A DNA stretch of 64,000 nt from Nemertoderma westbladi (GCA_032718475.1 JAUCBJ010000121.1:23094-87093), one strand, 5' to 3'. Counted from the stretch's first letter, positions 38,083 to 49,919 are shown. Notes: generated by a model not told the origin, from the letters alone. A program made the numbers and translations.

Positions 38083-39925
38083 CAGTGCCGGCGGACCCAG
38101 CAGTCTAGCGCCCCCAGATGTAATGGTCAGCCATACACAGTGGCGGCGCACCCAGGAGCATAGCGCCCACAGATGTAACGATCAGCCATACACAGTGCTG
38201 GCGGACTCAGCAGCATAGCACCCACAGATCTAATGGTCAGCTATACACAGTGCCGGCGCACCCAGCAGCATAGCGCCCACAGATGTAACGATCAGCTATA
38301 CACAGTGCTGGTGGACTCAGCAGCATAGCACCCACAGATCTAATGGTCAGCCATACACAGTGCCGGCGCACCCAGCAGCATAGCGCCCTCAGACCTAATG
38401 GTCAGCCACTAACAGTGCCGGCGCACCCAGCAGCATAGCGCCCTCAGATCTAATGGTCAGCCATATACAGTGCCGGCGCACCCAGCAGCATAGCGCCCTC
38501 AGACCTAATGGTCAGCCATACACAGTGCCGGCGGACCCAGCAGCATAGCGCCCACAGATGTAACGATCAGCCACACACAGTGCCAGCGGACCCAGCAGCA
38601 TAGCGCCCACAGATCTAACGATCAGCCATACACAGTGGTGGCGGACCCAGCAGCATAACACCCACAGATCTAACGGTCAGCCATACACAGTGCCGGTGGA
38701 CCCAGCAGCATAGCACCTCCAGATCTAATGGTAAGCCACACACAGTGCCGGTGGACCCAGCAGCATAGCGCCCCCAGATCTAATGGTCAGCCATACACAG
38801 TGCCTGACCAGTGGACCCAGCAGCATAGCGCACCCAGATCTAACAGGCAGCCATACACAGTGCCGGCGGACCCAGCAGCATAGCACCCCCAGATCTAAGT
38901 GTCAGCCACACACAGTGCCGGCGGACCCAGCAGCATAGCGCCCACAGATCTAACGATCAGCCATAAACAGTGCTGGCGGACCCAGCAGCATAGCACCCCC
39001 AGATCTAAGGGTCAGCCACACACAGTGCCGGCGGACCCAGCAGCCTAGCGCACCAATTCTAATTATCAGCCATACACAGTGACGGCGCACCCAGCAGCAT
39101 AGCGCCCTCAGACCTAATGGTCAGCCATACACAGTGCCGGCGGACCCAGCAGCATAGCGCCCACAGATCTAACTGTCAGCCATACACAGTGCCGGTGGAC
39201 CCAGCAGCATAGTGCCCACAGACCTAATGGTCAGCCATGATACACAGTGCCGGCGGACCCAGCATCATAGAGCCCACAGATCTAACGATCAGCCATACAC
39301 AATGCCGGCTGACCCAGCAACATAGCGCCCTCCACGGTCAGCCACACACAGTGCCGGCGGACCCAGCAGCATAACACCCACAGATCTAATGGTCAGCCAT
39401 ACACAGTGCCAGTGGACCCAGCAGCATAGCACCCCCAGATCTAATGGTCAGCCACACACAGTGCCGGTGGACCCAGCAGCATAGCGTACCCAGATCTAAC
39501 GGACAGCCATACACAGTACCGGCGGACCCAGCAGCATAGCACCCCCAGATCTAAGGGTCAGCCACACACAGTGCCAGTGGACCCCGCCGCATAGCGCCCA
39601 CAGATCCAACGATCAGCCATGCACAGTGCAGGCGCACCCAGCAGCATACCGCCCCCAGATCTAACGGTCAGCCACACAAAGTGCCGGTGGACCCAGCAGC
39701 ATAGCGCCCACAGATCTAACGATCAGTCATACACAGTCCTGGTGCACCCAGCAGCATAGCACCCCCAGATCTAACGGTCAGCTATACACAGTGCCGGTGG
39801 ACCCAGCAGCATAGCACCCCCAGATCTAATGGTCAGTAACACACAGTGCCGGTGGATCCAGCAGCATAGCGCCCTCAGATCAAATGGTCACCCATACACA
39901 GTGCCAGTGGACCCAGCAGTGTAGC
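38083..39925. repeat. 55-bp minisatellite, about 33 tandem units
   Basis: The unit reads CAGTGCCGGCGGACCCAGCA, then GCATAGCGCCCACAGATCTA, then AYGGTCAGCCATACA. Period is 55 bases, measured for example at 38523 to 38578. Units differ by scattered substitutions (GGC/GGT, CCCACAG/CCCCCAG/CCCTCAG) with a few short indels. 55 is not a multiple of three and no frame is conserved, so it is not protein-coding. Confidence 0.95.
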
Positions 39926-39975
39926 AGCAGCATCTTACGGTCATCCATGAACTTTCCTAGTTCATGGCTGCTTCT
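39926..39975. other. short palindrome at the satellite/LINE boundary
   Basis: CCATGAACT TTCCT AGTTCATGG at about 39946-39968 is a perfect 9-bp hairpin between the last satellite unit and the RTE fragment. Confidence 0.7.
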
Positions 39976-40300
39976 ATAACATTGGAGGTGTCTCATTGGT
40001 TCCCCCAAGCTTGACACTAGAACAAAATCGCCTCCGCTTTGCAGGACATTGCTTTCGCCATGAGGACCAGCCAGTGCATAATCTTGTACTTTGGCAGCCT
40101 CATGGAGTGAATAAGCATGGTGGACAGCCAATGACTTTCTTGAGACGCATCTTAAAGGACACTGGCCTTGAAGATGCGGATAATTTATCAAATGTCATGG
40201 GTGATAGGGAGCTGTGGCGGCGCAATTTTGTCGACAAGCCGGCACAGCATTCTTAAAAATGCAGCTGCAGTGCAGCATGCCGATACTAGTAGTAGTAGAA
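39976..40300 (+). mobile_element. RTE-like LINE 3' end with (TAG)n tail
   Basis: Starts in TATAACATTGGAGGTGTC and reads LTLEQNRLRFAGHCF ... KPAQHS, then the 3' hairpin-like segment and (TAG)4 tail. Near-identical to 26385-26714. Confidence 0.88.
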
Positions 40301-40379
40301 CTGCAATAATTGCTCAAAGTTAGTCATGCATTGAATTGGGATGATGTTCTACCTGCTACTAGTGAAACTCATTAAAGTT

Positions 40380-40640
40380 AAGGAGTCACTGGTGAGGAAG
40401 TGTCATAACTCCAACAGATTTTGAATAATTCTGCTGGCTAACTTCAATTCCTCCTCTGGTCCTGCTATGAGTAAAGTGTCGTTCACATAACAATAGATCC
40501 GAGCCACATCAAACAAAGTAAGTCATAGAAACCATCTCCATAAGACATTCTAACACCTCATTAATATATAAAGTATAGAAAGAATATAAAGAAACTAGTA
40601 GGAAGGAGGGAAATTGTGTGACCTCTTATAGCCTCAGGTT
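40380..40640 (-). pseudogene. small reverse transcriptase fragment
   Basis: On the minus strand, around 40500, the frame reads ARIYCYVNDTLLIAGPEEEL. The YVND followed by hydrophobic residues looks like a YVDD-type RT catalytic motif with one substitution. Neighbouring bases contain a frameshift and stop. A Penelope-like or other RT is possible; the fragment is too short to place. Confidence 0.4.
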
Positions 40641-42065
40641 CATTCCATTGGATTCATTGGATTGTTTGATCAATTCTACTTAAGATTTAAAATCGTCAAA
40701 GTTAATCAGACATCTGTATGGGCTGATGATATGTAGGATTTGTATTTGATGGATTTGGAAACATTATAAATCAGTAAATCAAATTAATATAAATTAATTA
40801 AACTCAAGTTTATTATTAGTATAAATAAATAATTAATTCAATTTGTTTTAACAATAATCTAAAATAATAAAATTGTATTATTATCTCCCTTCTCAAATAT
40901 ATCTCTCTTCTATATAAATTTTACAATCCTACAAAGACCCACTAACCACACCTGATACGCCTATACACAAACCTCAGTCATCTCATAATATTAATTAGTA
41001 ATCAACGTACATCATTATTGCATATACATAGCACATAGGTTATAGAGTCCACTACAGATATGTATTAGTTTTTGTAACAACTAGTTCGTTTCGTTGATTA
41101 CAAAATGTATATTATTATAAAAGTAATGTTAATAAATGAAATTAAATATATTTAAATGGCTAAGTACCAACATTGTCAATAATCCTCGCAGACTAGTCGT
41201 TAAAATTTGACGGTCAAATGTACATTTTATAGGAGTGGTTTGTTAACAATCAAGGAAACAAAGAAACCTTCACCGTGCGTAACTCAATTGGAGTAATTCG
41301 TTCACCATTGGGGTGATTTTGGGTTAAAATTTAAATGTGACTAAAATTAATCAAATCTGTCCACAGGAAATTTTTTTACGTACAAATTCCCTGTAGAATA
41401 TTGGAATATTTCAGTTGCTTTCACTTCAAATTTAACCATTTAGTGCTAGAAGTTACCAATTGGGAAAAAAATAAACATTTTGGGAAGGTCGGGCCACGAA
41501 ATGTAAAAAACAAAATTATGTAAAATTCTTAGAATAACGAAAATTAAATAAACAATTTTCAGAGAATAAAATTCCTAGGAAGTTGTAAATCACTCCGAGT
41601 AAGCTCCACTTACTATATACTAATGTTGTATGCTTTGCGCCCGGTGTGGGAGAATCCTTACAAAGGATCCTCTCACGTTATGTTGTTTTTAGATTTAGAT
41701 TAACAATCGCATATCCGAGTAGTTATATATTTTTCAACATCAATCATCGGGAATATCCTTATTAGTCATTTTAATGATATATTATTATAATATAATCATA
41801 TTGGACCATGGATAATCATATTCTTGTATATATATATTTATTGATTTAAAATTCAAACGGTAGAACTCGTAGAGCACACCAAATTAAGTATATTGCTTTA
41901 TAGCTGTACCATATCAGTTGACTGGTAATTATAACTTAAGTGAAAAAAGCGGATTTTTTATATACAATCAATAATTGATTATCTTTTTAAATATTAACAG
42001 ACTTTGAATAACTCTATTTAATATTCTACAGTTTACAAACGGTGTCAGTATCAATTTATAACGCC
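40641..42065. other. AT-rich spacer upstream of the secreted-protein ORF
   Basis: No gene apart from the LINE tail at 41827-41893. A TATA-like TTTTTATATACA lies at about 41956 and acceptor-like TTTAATATTCTACAG at about 42018-42032, either of which could precede the ORF at 42066. Confidence 0.4.
41827..41893 (-). repeat. extremely 5'-truncated copy of the PHD/CCCH LINE 3' end
   Basis: The reverse complement matches 24255-24320 almost perfectly over 66 bases (one or two changes). It is either a tiny insertion or a shared tail of a related family. Confidence 0.75.
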
Positions 42066-42716
42066 ATGCAAGTTATCTCCACGCTATTATTTGCTTTACA
42101 CACAACAATGGCTGCTTCCAACTTTACATGTCCTGTTGGAGTGACATGGAAAATTTCCTCTGAAAGCGACGGCATAAAAAAGGCGTATCAAGATAAGATA
42201 GCGAGGTTTATAAAAAGTAACCCCCAGTTTCAAAACGAAACAACCACTGTGAACGGAGGTTGTTCGGCTTGCGGTGTGGTAGCATACATTGCTTCTGGTT
42301 ATGTTGATGGCTTTGGCCAGGAAGAAGGCGCCATTGAGTTTCATAGTCATGAATGCAAAAACCACAATTGTGTTCAACTGGTCGAGGATGGTTGTATTTA
42401 CTACATGCAGGTTGTCCTTCGTGATCATGGTGAGAGGGATGATCATTATGTGAGATTGTTAAATATTGTGAACTGGCTGCAGAATGATGTCGCAGTAACA
42501 TATGAATCATGCCAAGTGATATGTTGCAGCGGCGAAGATCAGTGTCCCGCAATCGTTTGGAAAGAAAGGGTCACCGACAACCAAACCCCAACCACAGCGG
42601 ATAACATCGAAACCTCATTGGCGGACGGATCCAACAATGTCCAATCAACCCGGGATATGGTTGTGGCCCTTATTGCTGCCGTTGTTTTAGGTGGAGGGCT
42701 TTATCAGAGACAATAA
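42066..42716 (+). CDS. small secreted or membrane-anchored Cys-rich protein (candidate host gene)
   Basis: 216 codons from an ATG in fair context (AACGCCATGC). Residues 1-18 (MQVISTLLFALHTTMAAS) look like a signal peptide. The mature part has about ten Cys (FTC, GGCSAC, HECKNHNC, DGC, SC, ICC, DQC) and N-glycosylation sites (NFT, NET). The C-terminus has a small spacer and a hydrophobic stretch (MVVALIAAVVLGGGL), then four residues, as in GPI-anchored proteins or a short membrane anchor. The frame stays open 24 bases upstream and an acceptor-like CTACAG lies at 42027-42032, so it might be a terminal exon. An AATAAA (42712-42717) overlaps the stop codon. No family was recognised. Confidence 0.6.
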   Translation: MQVISTLLFALHTTMAASNFTCPVGVTWKISSESDGIKKAYQDKIARFIKSNPQFQNETTTVNGGCSACGVVAYIASGYVDGFGQEEGAIEFHSHECKNHNCVQLVEDGCIYYMQVVLRDHGERDDHYVRLLNIVNWLQNDVAVTYESCQVICCSGEDQCPAIVWKERVTDNQTPTTADNIETSLADGSNNVQSTRDMVVALIAAVVLGGGLYQRQ

Positions 42717-42974
42717 ATATTCAAATGAAACAAAATGTTGAAACTAAAATATTGATATATGCAAGAATGATTCTAATTCATTATCTAATATATCATGGAT
42801 AAATATATTTATCTTAAGCACGCGAACTTGACCAAGTTCGAAACAAGTTCGATTTGATCTGGAGTCAAAAGTTCGAGAGGCTTTAGGCCGTAACTTTAGA
42901 AAATATTGGAACTTTTTCTCTAGTATGCCCATACTATATACTACTATTTATAATGACCTTTTAAGTCACACCTT
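42717..42974. other. spacer
   Basis: AT-rich, nothing recognised. Confidence 0.4.
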
Positions 42975-43470
42975 TTAAAAATCGAAGTTTACCTTTATTT
43001 CAAACAATAGAACACATCTCAACCCAAGAACTAACAAAATAAAAATCACTAAAACAAACAACAATGCTGGGTACCGTAGTCTATTAATGATTAAAACTCG
43101 TCTATGGAACAATCTCGATAAGAGCCTCACAGGAATTAAACATCGGCAAATATTCGACACCAAAATAAAACTCCATTTTTATACAAAATATGAACGTGAG
43201 AAAATTAAATGAAAATATCAGATTAATTACATAGATTTCAATTATACAGTGGATTAGTGTAGGGAAGTTCCAATTTAGGTTACGTACGTAAAATTTCATA
43301 TACAGTAAGGAAAGAATAGTACCGTAGGGTATGTAGGTGAAATTATCGCCGACATTTATTCTCCCAATTAACAGCTATGCCGGGGCAACCCGTCTGAGGT
43401 GCCTCCATAAATATGTAATGTTGTTGAGTTCAGAATAATAATAATCTAATCTAATCTAATACAAAATTTG
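42975..43470 (+). mobile_element. LINE 3' end: last codons of RT ORF, 3' UTR and (AATCT)n tail
   Basis: The plus-strand frame ends GYRSLLMIKTRLWNNLDKSL, then FDTKIKLHFYTKYEREK and a TGA at about 43210. That is the 'LWN-LP ... FK-LK' C-terminus common in LINE ORF2. The 3' UTR contains CCCGTCTGAGGTGCCTCCATAAAT and ends in a short AATCT-type repeat at 43440-43461, as in L2-like tails. Confidence 0.7.
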
Positions 43471-43545
43471 GTTGAAAATGGTAAAAATCATCAAAAGTTA
43501 TTTATGAATAGAATTGAATGAATTTGAAATAATTTTTCATTACAG

Positions 43546-43581
43546 ACGGACAGACAGACGGACAGACAGACAGACGGACAT
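43546..43581. repeat. (GACA)n microsatellite
   Basis: GACGGACAGACAGACGG-type repeat. Confidence 0.9.
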
Positions 43582-45279
43582 AAAATTTTGCCCTATTTAC
43601 TAATTATTATTAGAAAGCCAGCAAGCTGGCTGGAAGGAACCCGGGGGAAGAATCCTAGCTAAGACTATTACCAATGAACTATGTCAGTCAGCAGTAAGTA
43701 AACTAAACAATTGTCTAAACTGTAAGGCGTGAGGCTAGCTGTCTTTGTGGCTCGCCCCACATAATAAAAAATGAAACTTAGCTACCACTAACAAAAATAT
43801 CATATGAAGCAAATAAATTCATTATCAAGCACGTTTACAAGATATAAGATACGATTACCAAATATTTATAAAAAAAAATGGCCATGGTGCACAACCAGAT
43901 AAATAACAACGAATAGAGCCAAATAACAAATTTAGTATCCTTCTAAATGTATAATACATGATAGAAACACCAGTTGGTGCGGATACGCCCAAACTACAGA
44001 GAAGTATTTTACTTGCCAAGTTTTAGTAAGGTTCTGTTTACTCACTCACACTATCACAGACAGTAATCAAACATCAACTGTTTATAATGTAATACCCCGT
44101 CAGCTGAATATCTCTTCCCAGTGAATCCTATGGGAATATCTATAAGGTTTCTCACTGCTGTGTTAGGTGGTAGGCCAGCTGATTGAATTATAAGCACAGG
44201 GTCCTTCAAATTTTTTATAGGTTAATAATAATAATGAGTGGGGAGGGACCCAGCTACACTACATTTGTCTATGGACGGTCTTCTTATAGCGTATAGCTAT
44301 ACTGCTTATAGCTTATTAATTAATTAATTAATAGGGCTGCCTTCGATGTATTCTAATAGGTCAGGCCCGCCCAAAGCCAACTCTCTATGTATTCCATTTC
44401 CACAACTGTCAATGAATGTATATGAATGTATATAATACTGTACATATAATTTCGCGACAACATAATTTCAAAAAAACGAAATATTTCGAATACCAGACAT
44501 ATAATCGATCTGAAATTTTGTATCGTGATTATGAACCACCAAAGCACATAAGAAACGCCAGGCAGGAAGAGCCTGAACCTGGATTATTATCAGTGAGTGA
44601 GTCAGTCAGTACGTCAGTGTTATATGACCTGAGATTTTTTCAGTAATCATCCCACTGTCGAGCAGGCTCCTAATTGTGCACTAAGAAGGCTCACCCTGAC
44701 TGCGTGGCTCGCCCCACAGTTCTATAATTAAGTGGCGAAATAACGTTACGTTTTATCCTCTAACAAACATATTATGTAAAACGATTATTGTAATAAAATG
44801 TAGTATTCTATTATTATTATAATTATCAAATTTATAACAAACCTGTTTTTAGACTGGGTAGTTCTTGTCTATTGCGTACGCCCGGCGGTTGGATGTTTTA
44901 CGATTAACTACTGAATTATCTAATGACTGAACAACCAGAATACTCATATCGGGTAAACCTATCCAGCCTCGGATCCCGGCACCTTTCTACCGTCCTGGCT
45001 GCCCGGAGCGTACGAGATATCAACATATCAGTTCTCAGTTTCTATTTCAGTGTTCACGTTATTCCGTATTGATATGTTACAACTTTGCACCATTCTTGTT
45101 CATAATTGTGGTTGACTATGTTCTACGCATGTCCTTAGATAATCGTAATGATGATCTAATATAATCATTGCTAAATTTAATTGATCCTAACATGAGGTGG
45201 TTTTATAGTTTTGGTACAAAATCATTTCTTTGTTTTTTTTGTTGTTGAAAGTTTAGCAAGCTTAACTTTGGGGGGAGTT
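43582..45279. other. AT-rich spacer with dispersed short repeats
   Basis: No gene supported. The string GTGGCTCGCCCCAC occurs at about 43747-43760 and again at about 44704-44717; a shorter GGCTCGCCCCA is at 45353-45363. (TTAA)n is at about 44320-44332. A GTGAGTGAGTCAGTCAGTACG stretch is at about 44594-44615. Confidence 0.4.
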
Positions 45280-45751
45280 TGTAACGAAAGAAATGATGAT
45301 ATATACACCAAAGTAATTTTATCCTTTCTCAAAACGTTGTAAAGGACCTTAAGGCTCGCCCCATTCAATATAACGACTTTAGATTCAATATTAATAATAT
45401 AAGTAGGAAATCGAAGTAAGGGCATCTTGGCAATCTCCCAACTAGTACTAGTGATGTTATTATTTGGTTAATGGTGATGGGTTTGTAATGTAGGAAGGAG
45501 CGAGCCAATCACAGAATGCCACCGCCCGCGCCACTTGGAATGGCAGAGATGATAATTGATAAGACAAAGTAGTTTTTCCATTATGGCCCCAGTGTTGACT
45601 CTTTCCCCCCAGAGAGCGGGGATAGAGAAATAGCCGTGGTGGAAACACTATTTCTGACGAGTGTCTCCCACTCGTTAATAATTGCATTCTGTGATTGTCT
45701 CTAATTAATAACTGTGTGTAACATATAATTACAATAAAACTGTTATTACAC
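45280..45751 (+). repeat. possible LTR (about 470 bp)
   Basis: Preceded by CTTTGGGGGGAGT, which resembles a polypurine tract. It begins TGTAACGAAAG and ends TTATTACA, with a poly-A signal (CAATAAAAC) about 20 bases before the end. GTGTGGGCTCGTAC lies just beyond. No second copy and no matching target duplication was found, so this is tentative. Confidence 0.35.
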
Positions 45752-46439
45752 TGTATAAAGTGTGGGCTCGTACAGGAAGTGTTTTTCTCCAAGTAAAAAG
45801 TATATATAAAAAACCCTTTCATCATCAATGATTTTTACGATAAACTTGAAAATATTTTTCATACAACTGATCTGAAAGATAAACCTGCTAATTGTTGGAA
45901 CTTCTGAGATGATTACGGCTTTCCCATGGACCCAAATAATGTTGAAACAGTATCTCGAGTTGGTCAGAAAGTGGTTTTTGTAAGTGGTTTTTGGTAACCC
46001 CCCTCGCTAAAAATTTAAAAAATTTGTATTTTATTGCATCTAGAGTAGAATTTAAAATAATGGGGATTTCAAATCTGAAAACGGCTTAGACATCAGATCA
46101 TTAAAAACTCCTATTGCTTCACTGGTTGAATCAGGGTAAGCCACAGTTTTATGACCTGGCTGCAGCCACGTAGTGCAAACAACCCCAGTATATTCGACAT
46201 TAATATGATGATCCGGATCAGTTGTGAATATAATCACACAATATGCCATGGTGATTGTGATACCGTAATAATAATATATAGTTGATTTGTTGTTTATATA
46301 TCTAGGGTCTATAATCTATCTATAGCTTACTGTTATAATCGATCATGCAAACACAACTACAGCGCTACAGGAGCAGTGAGTGATGATTGGGGGTTATTAA
46401 GCTAGTGATGAAACAAAACACCTGTTTATTTAGTTATTA
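45752..46439. other. spacer with a weak minus-strand ORF
   Basis: A minus-strand frame 46249-46052 (65 codons, ATG in CACCATGG context) reads MAYCVIIFTTDPDHHI ... VVCTTWLQPG. It vaguely resembles the short N-terminal region that precedes some DUF4806-type proteins. No splice or neighbour evidence; may be chance. Confidence 0.25.
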
Positions 46440-47433
46440 CAGTAGATTAGTTATTAGTACCGATAATAAATATAGAAAATGTTGAGAGTGAAAGGTGTCC
46501 ATAGCAGTGATTAAGAGAATATAATGATAGAAGGCAAATTTTATATGTTAATTATGTAATGTTCTGATAGTAGCCAAGATTTCAAAGCTCGGTTGAATTG
46601 ATATTTCTTAGGAAAGATGCATATATCGTTTGGAATTTCATTCCAAATTACAGGGCCCTGGTATTGTATCGAAAATTGGCCCCTAGCTGTATTGAATCTA
46701 GGAATGAAATATTTGTTACTTGTAGTTAGTTGAACGAGTACCGTATCTATGTACTGTATTGGAGAGTCTAAATAGACTAGATATACCTACAGGAAGATTG
46801 TTAGAGCTAGCATCATACATAGTTTACCTACATTATATTTATACAGTAGATTGTTAGAGCTAGCATCATACATAGTTTACCTACATTATATTTATACATT
46901 AGATTCACAGGTAAGACAGTTAAGTTCTTATATATTGGAAAGGAGTGGGCTTTCCAGTCACTAAAAGTTATTCCACGGACAATCTTATTTACTTGAGTTC
47001 TGATTTTAGAGATATTTATTATTATATTTATTATTATTATATTTAGAGATATATTTATTATAAGTACAACCCCATAGTTCTATACCATAATTTAATTTAC
47101 TATGTATTAGACTAAAGTAGATCGTTTTTAATACAAATAATGGCAGGATGTGACGAATTTTAAAGAATAATCCTGTTAACTTGCAGAGGTAAGAAAATAT
47201 GTGATCGCATGAGCTGTCCAACTTAATAATTTATCAATATATATACCCAAATATTTAACAACGTCCTGTTTTTCGATAATTGTATTCCTAATTTTGACCT
47301 TTGGTGCTGCTTCAATGATTCTAGGATTAGAGGTCGATAAACTATATACAGTTTTACTCAGGTTGAGGGATAGTTTATTTACAGCGCACCAATTACTTAG
47401 TTCACATAATTCAATATTTGTATTTCTTATTAA
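46440..47433 (-). mobile_element. LINE, 3' half (continues from 57343-60660)
   Basis: Read on the minus strand from 47433: LIRNTNIELCELSNWCAVNK, then KYLGIYIDKLLSWTAH, then SSCDHIFSYLCKLTGLF, SLIHSKLNYGIELWG and the end YQGPVIWNEIPNDICIF ... NRALKSWLL. This is the post-catalytic RT region to the C-terminus. A direct duplication of about 57 bp lies inside (about 46793-46905). The upstream part of the same element lies at 57343-60660, so the element is split by a 9.9-kb insertion with a 20-bp target duplication. Confidence 0.85.
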
Positions 47434-48694
47434 TAATTCTTATTTCTTATTAATTTTAATATCTGTTACCATCACAAAGCATCCCCCATCTGTAAACAGT
47501 ACCAAAGTATTTTAAATTTGTTTGGTTGAAAACAAATTATTCGAGATTCTACCAGAATTACCAGTAAAACTTCTACTTTACTAGATCACATCCTTTGTAA
47601 TAATACCGATATTATTTCTCAATCTGGGGTTTTACCAATAGGTCTAAGCTAAAATCTTTTTTCGGGGATCATAAAACAGTAACAGTTAGGTCTATGAAAA
47701 ATTACAGCAAGGAACGCTTTTTAAGTTTGTTAGTTAATTCTGACTGGGAACCCTGTTTTAAGGCCGCTGGCATTAACCTTGCGTACACTGTTTTTAAAGA
47801 TATATTTCTAAAGGCACTTAATACTGTAGCACCAATTAAAGAAATTAGTCTTAAACAACGCACTGAGCCCTGGATGATCTCGGGTATTCTTAGTAATATT
47901 CAGAGAAAGAGATAACTATTTGTATAAATTTAGGAAATACCGTGTTTTAGCTGATTATAATAATTACTGCAAATATAGAAACCTTGTCCAACGGGAAATA
48001 AAAAAAGCGAAATCTGAATATTTGTACAACAAAATAAGTGAGAATAAAGATAATCCTAAAAGTCTATGGTCTACCCTAAAATCTTTAGGTTATAAAAAAC
48101 TTAAATCTAAATCGAATATTGTTCTGCAAGATAACGGTGAGCTGATTCATGATCATACTCTATAGTTAGTAATTTATTTAATAATTATTTTACTAATGTT
48201 GCCTCTAATTTAGTTAAGAAGTTACCGTTACCAAGTAATAAATATAGTTTATAGGGTCCGAAACTCTAAATAATTTTTATTTAGAAGAGTTACAAAATTC
48301 AGAAAAGTTATTTTTAAAACCCGTTTCTGAGGATTTCGTTTTTCAAAATCTACTTCGCCTATCAGCCTCAAAAAGTACCGGTCTAGACCTAATACCTGCC
48401 CGTTTTCTTAAGGATGGTGCTGAAGTACTTAAAGTGCCCATTACTTTTAGTATTAATTACTCTATCGTAGATAATGTAGTACCAGACGAACTGAAATTAG
48501 CTAAGGTTGTCCCTCTGTATAAAAAGAATAGTAAAGTAGAACCCTGTAATTACAGACCTGTTAGTATCTTAAGTATTGTATCTAAAATTCTAGAACGTTC
48601 TGTTTTTCTACAGCTGGAGGCACATCTTAGTAGGCTAAATCTGATCTATGAACTTCAGTCCGGTTTTCGTAAATCATATTCTACAGACACCTGC
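47434..48694 (+). mobile_element. LINE (younger), 5' part: end of endonuclease, linker, start of RT
   Basis: Plus strand. From about 47455 frames read QYQSILNLFG, TRITSKTSTLLDHILCNN (endonuclease end), then SLKQRTEPWMISGIL, KYRNLVQREIKKAKSEYLY, and RT start SKSTGLDLIPARFLKDGAE, NYRPVSILSIVSKILE, SGFRKSYSTDTC. Several single-base frame changes. It stops at CCTGC (48690-48694), where a BEL/Pao element is inserted, and resumes at 55820. Confidence 0.85.
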
Positions 48695-49224
48695 TGTGAC
48701 GGGATCTACGGATCCCGGTTTATCCGTTGGGTTTTCTATCCACGCGTCCCCGCCGTGTGTGAAAGGTAAAAGAGTTCTGATGTTGGGTAATATGTATAAA
48801 GGTATAATAGTCTGACAGTTGATATAGTATAGTATGACACAACAGGTAATATATAATGGCGGTAGCGGACGGTGACAGAAGTCCCCGTTCCACCCTACTG
48901 ATCTGACTGAGTAAACTGAATGAATGATTACAGGTTACTGGTTATATTGCACGGTGGCCTTATTGCTACTCAATCGATGCCTTTCCCCCCTCTGATTGGT
49001 TGGTATCCCTGTTGTCACCCTTTGGAGTGTTTCCCTTCACTCCCAGTTGTTCTCTCTCGGTTAGGGGTTTGGCCCCTGACCCTTATTGTGTGTGTCTCCT
49101 TTGGGGCCTATTGTCCCCGTTTACTGGGCTGACACGAGGTTGATTGGTAATCAACCTCGTGCTCCCAATATTGCTTAATGCCTCACTCTATGGGTTTGTG
49201 TTAGCGGAATTGGATAAGCTAACA
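48695..49224 (-). repeat. 3' LTR of the pol-less BEL/Pao copy, 530 bp
   Basis: TG...CA ends. Next to it at 49225-49262 lie the polypurine tract and the 11-bp hairpin (minus-strand sense). Confidence 0.93.
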
Positions 49225-49262
49225 CTCCCCCCCATGCTATCTTCCCGGTAAGAAGATAGCAT
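49225..49262 (-). promoter_or_regulatory. hairpin and polypurine tract beside the 3' LTR
   Basis: Minus-strand sense: ATGCTATCTTC TTACCGG GAAGATAGCAT then GGGGGGGAG. The sequence is the same as at 11239-11276, though the LTRs have diverged. Confidence 0.8.
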
Positions 49263-49919
49263 CCAACTAAAGTGCGCTACAATTCCGCTGGAACTCGATC
49301 TATTATCGGGTGTGGGGTGGGGTTATTTTCTTGGAGTCGGCTTTCCAGGCCGCTCCCTATGGGTATGATGTCACTACCCTCTGGCGTCTCGTGTCGGGCC
49401 GATCGTGCGCTTCTCTCACACAATTTTTGTTTCCCCAACACTCTCACCACTCTACTCCAACTCTCTCATACCCCCGGACCTCCTCGTCCCACAATCTTTC
49501 TCTCACTTCTCCTCCCCCACACTTGAATTGCGCCCACGCTCTCTTCGCACTCCGCACTATCACTCCATCACTCTCTCGTCACTCCCTAAGGCTTTATTCT
49601 CTAATGCTACCCCTGTGCTATCATACTATCTACCTACTGCTTACTAACTCTAACTATCTAACTAACTCTGCTAACTACTAACTCTTACTACTTCTAGCTC
49701 TAACTGAGAGCCTCTAACTTTCTACTGACTCTAACTCTCTACTAAGTCTAACTAACTCCTACTAACTTTCTACTTCTACTAACTCTACTTGACTCCTCTG
49801 AGTCTACCAACTCTGCTAACTAGCTCTACTAACTCTACTCCACTAGCTCTGCTAACTCTACTCCACTAGCTCTACTAACTCTACTCCACTCTTCTAACTA
49901 CGTGGCGCTTGCGGTGCCC
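49263..49919 (-). other. 3' untranslated region, CT-rich on the plus strand
   Basis: Aligns in part with 10920-11238 of the other copy. The distal part is a degenerate (CTAACT)n sequence with no ORF. Confidence 0.6.

Noticed and set aside
38083-39925. CRISPR-like appearance of a regular 55-bp repeat
   Set aside because: No unique spacers between repeats and no cas genes; a plain tandem minisatellite in eukaryotic DNA.
42096-42552. Two minus-strand ORFs of 114-116 codons
   Set aside because: Antisense to the signal-peptide ORF at 42066-42716, which has the better start context and features.
45460-45828. 122-codon minus-strand ORF
   Set aside because: Overlaps the LTR-like segment, no motif, composition unlike protein.
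47294-47515. 73-codon plus-strand ORF
   Set aside because: Straddles the junction between the older minus-strand LINE and the younger plus-strand LINE; mostly antisense of the older RT.
49272-49681. Overlapping plus-strand ORFs of 80-123 codons
   Set aside because: Lie in CT-rich 3' UTR of the minus-strand BEL/Pao copy; Ser/Thr/Leu-rich by composition only.
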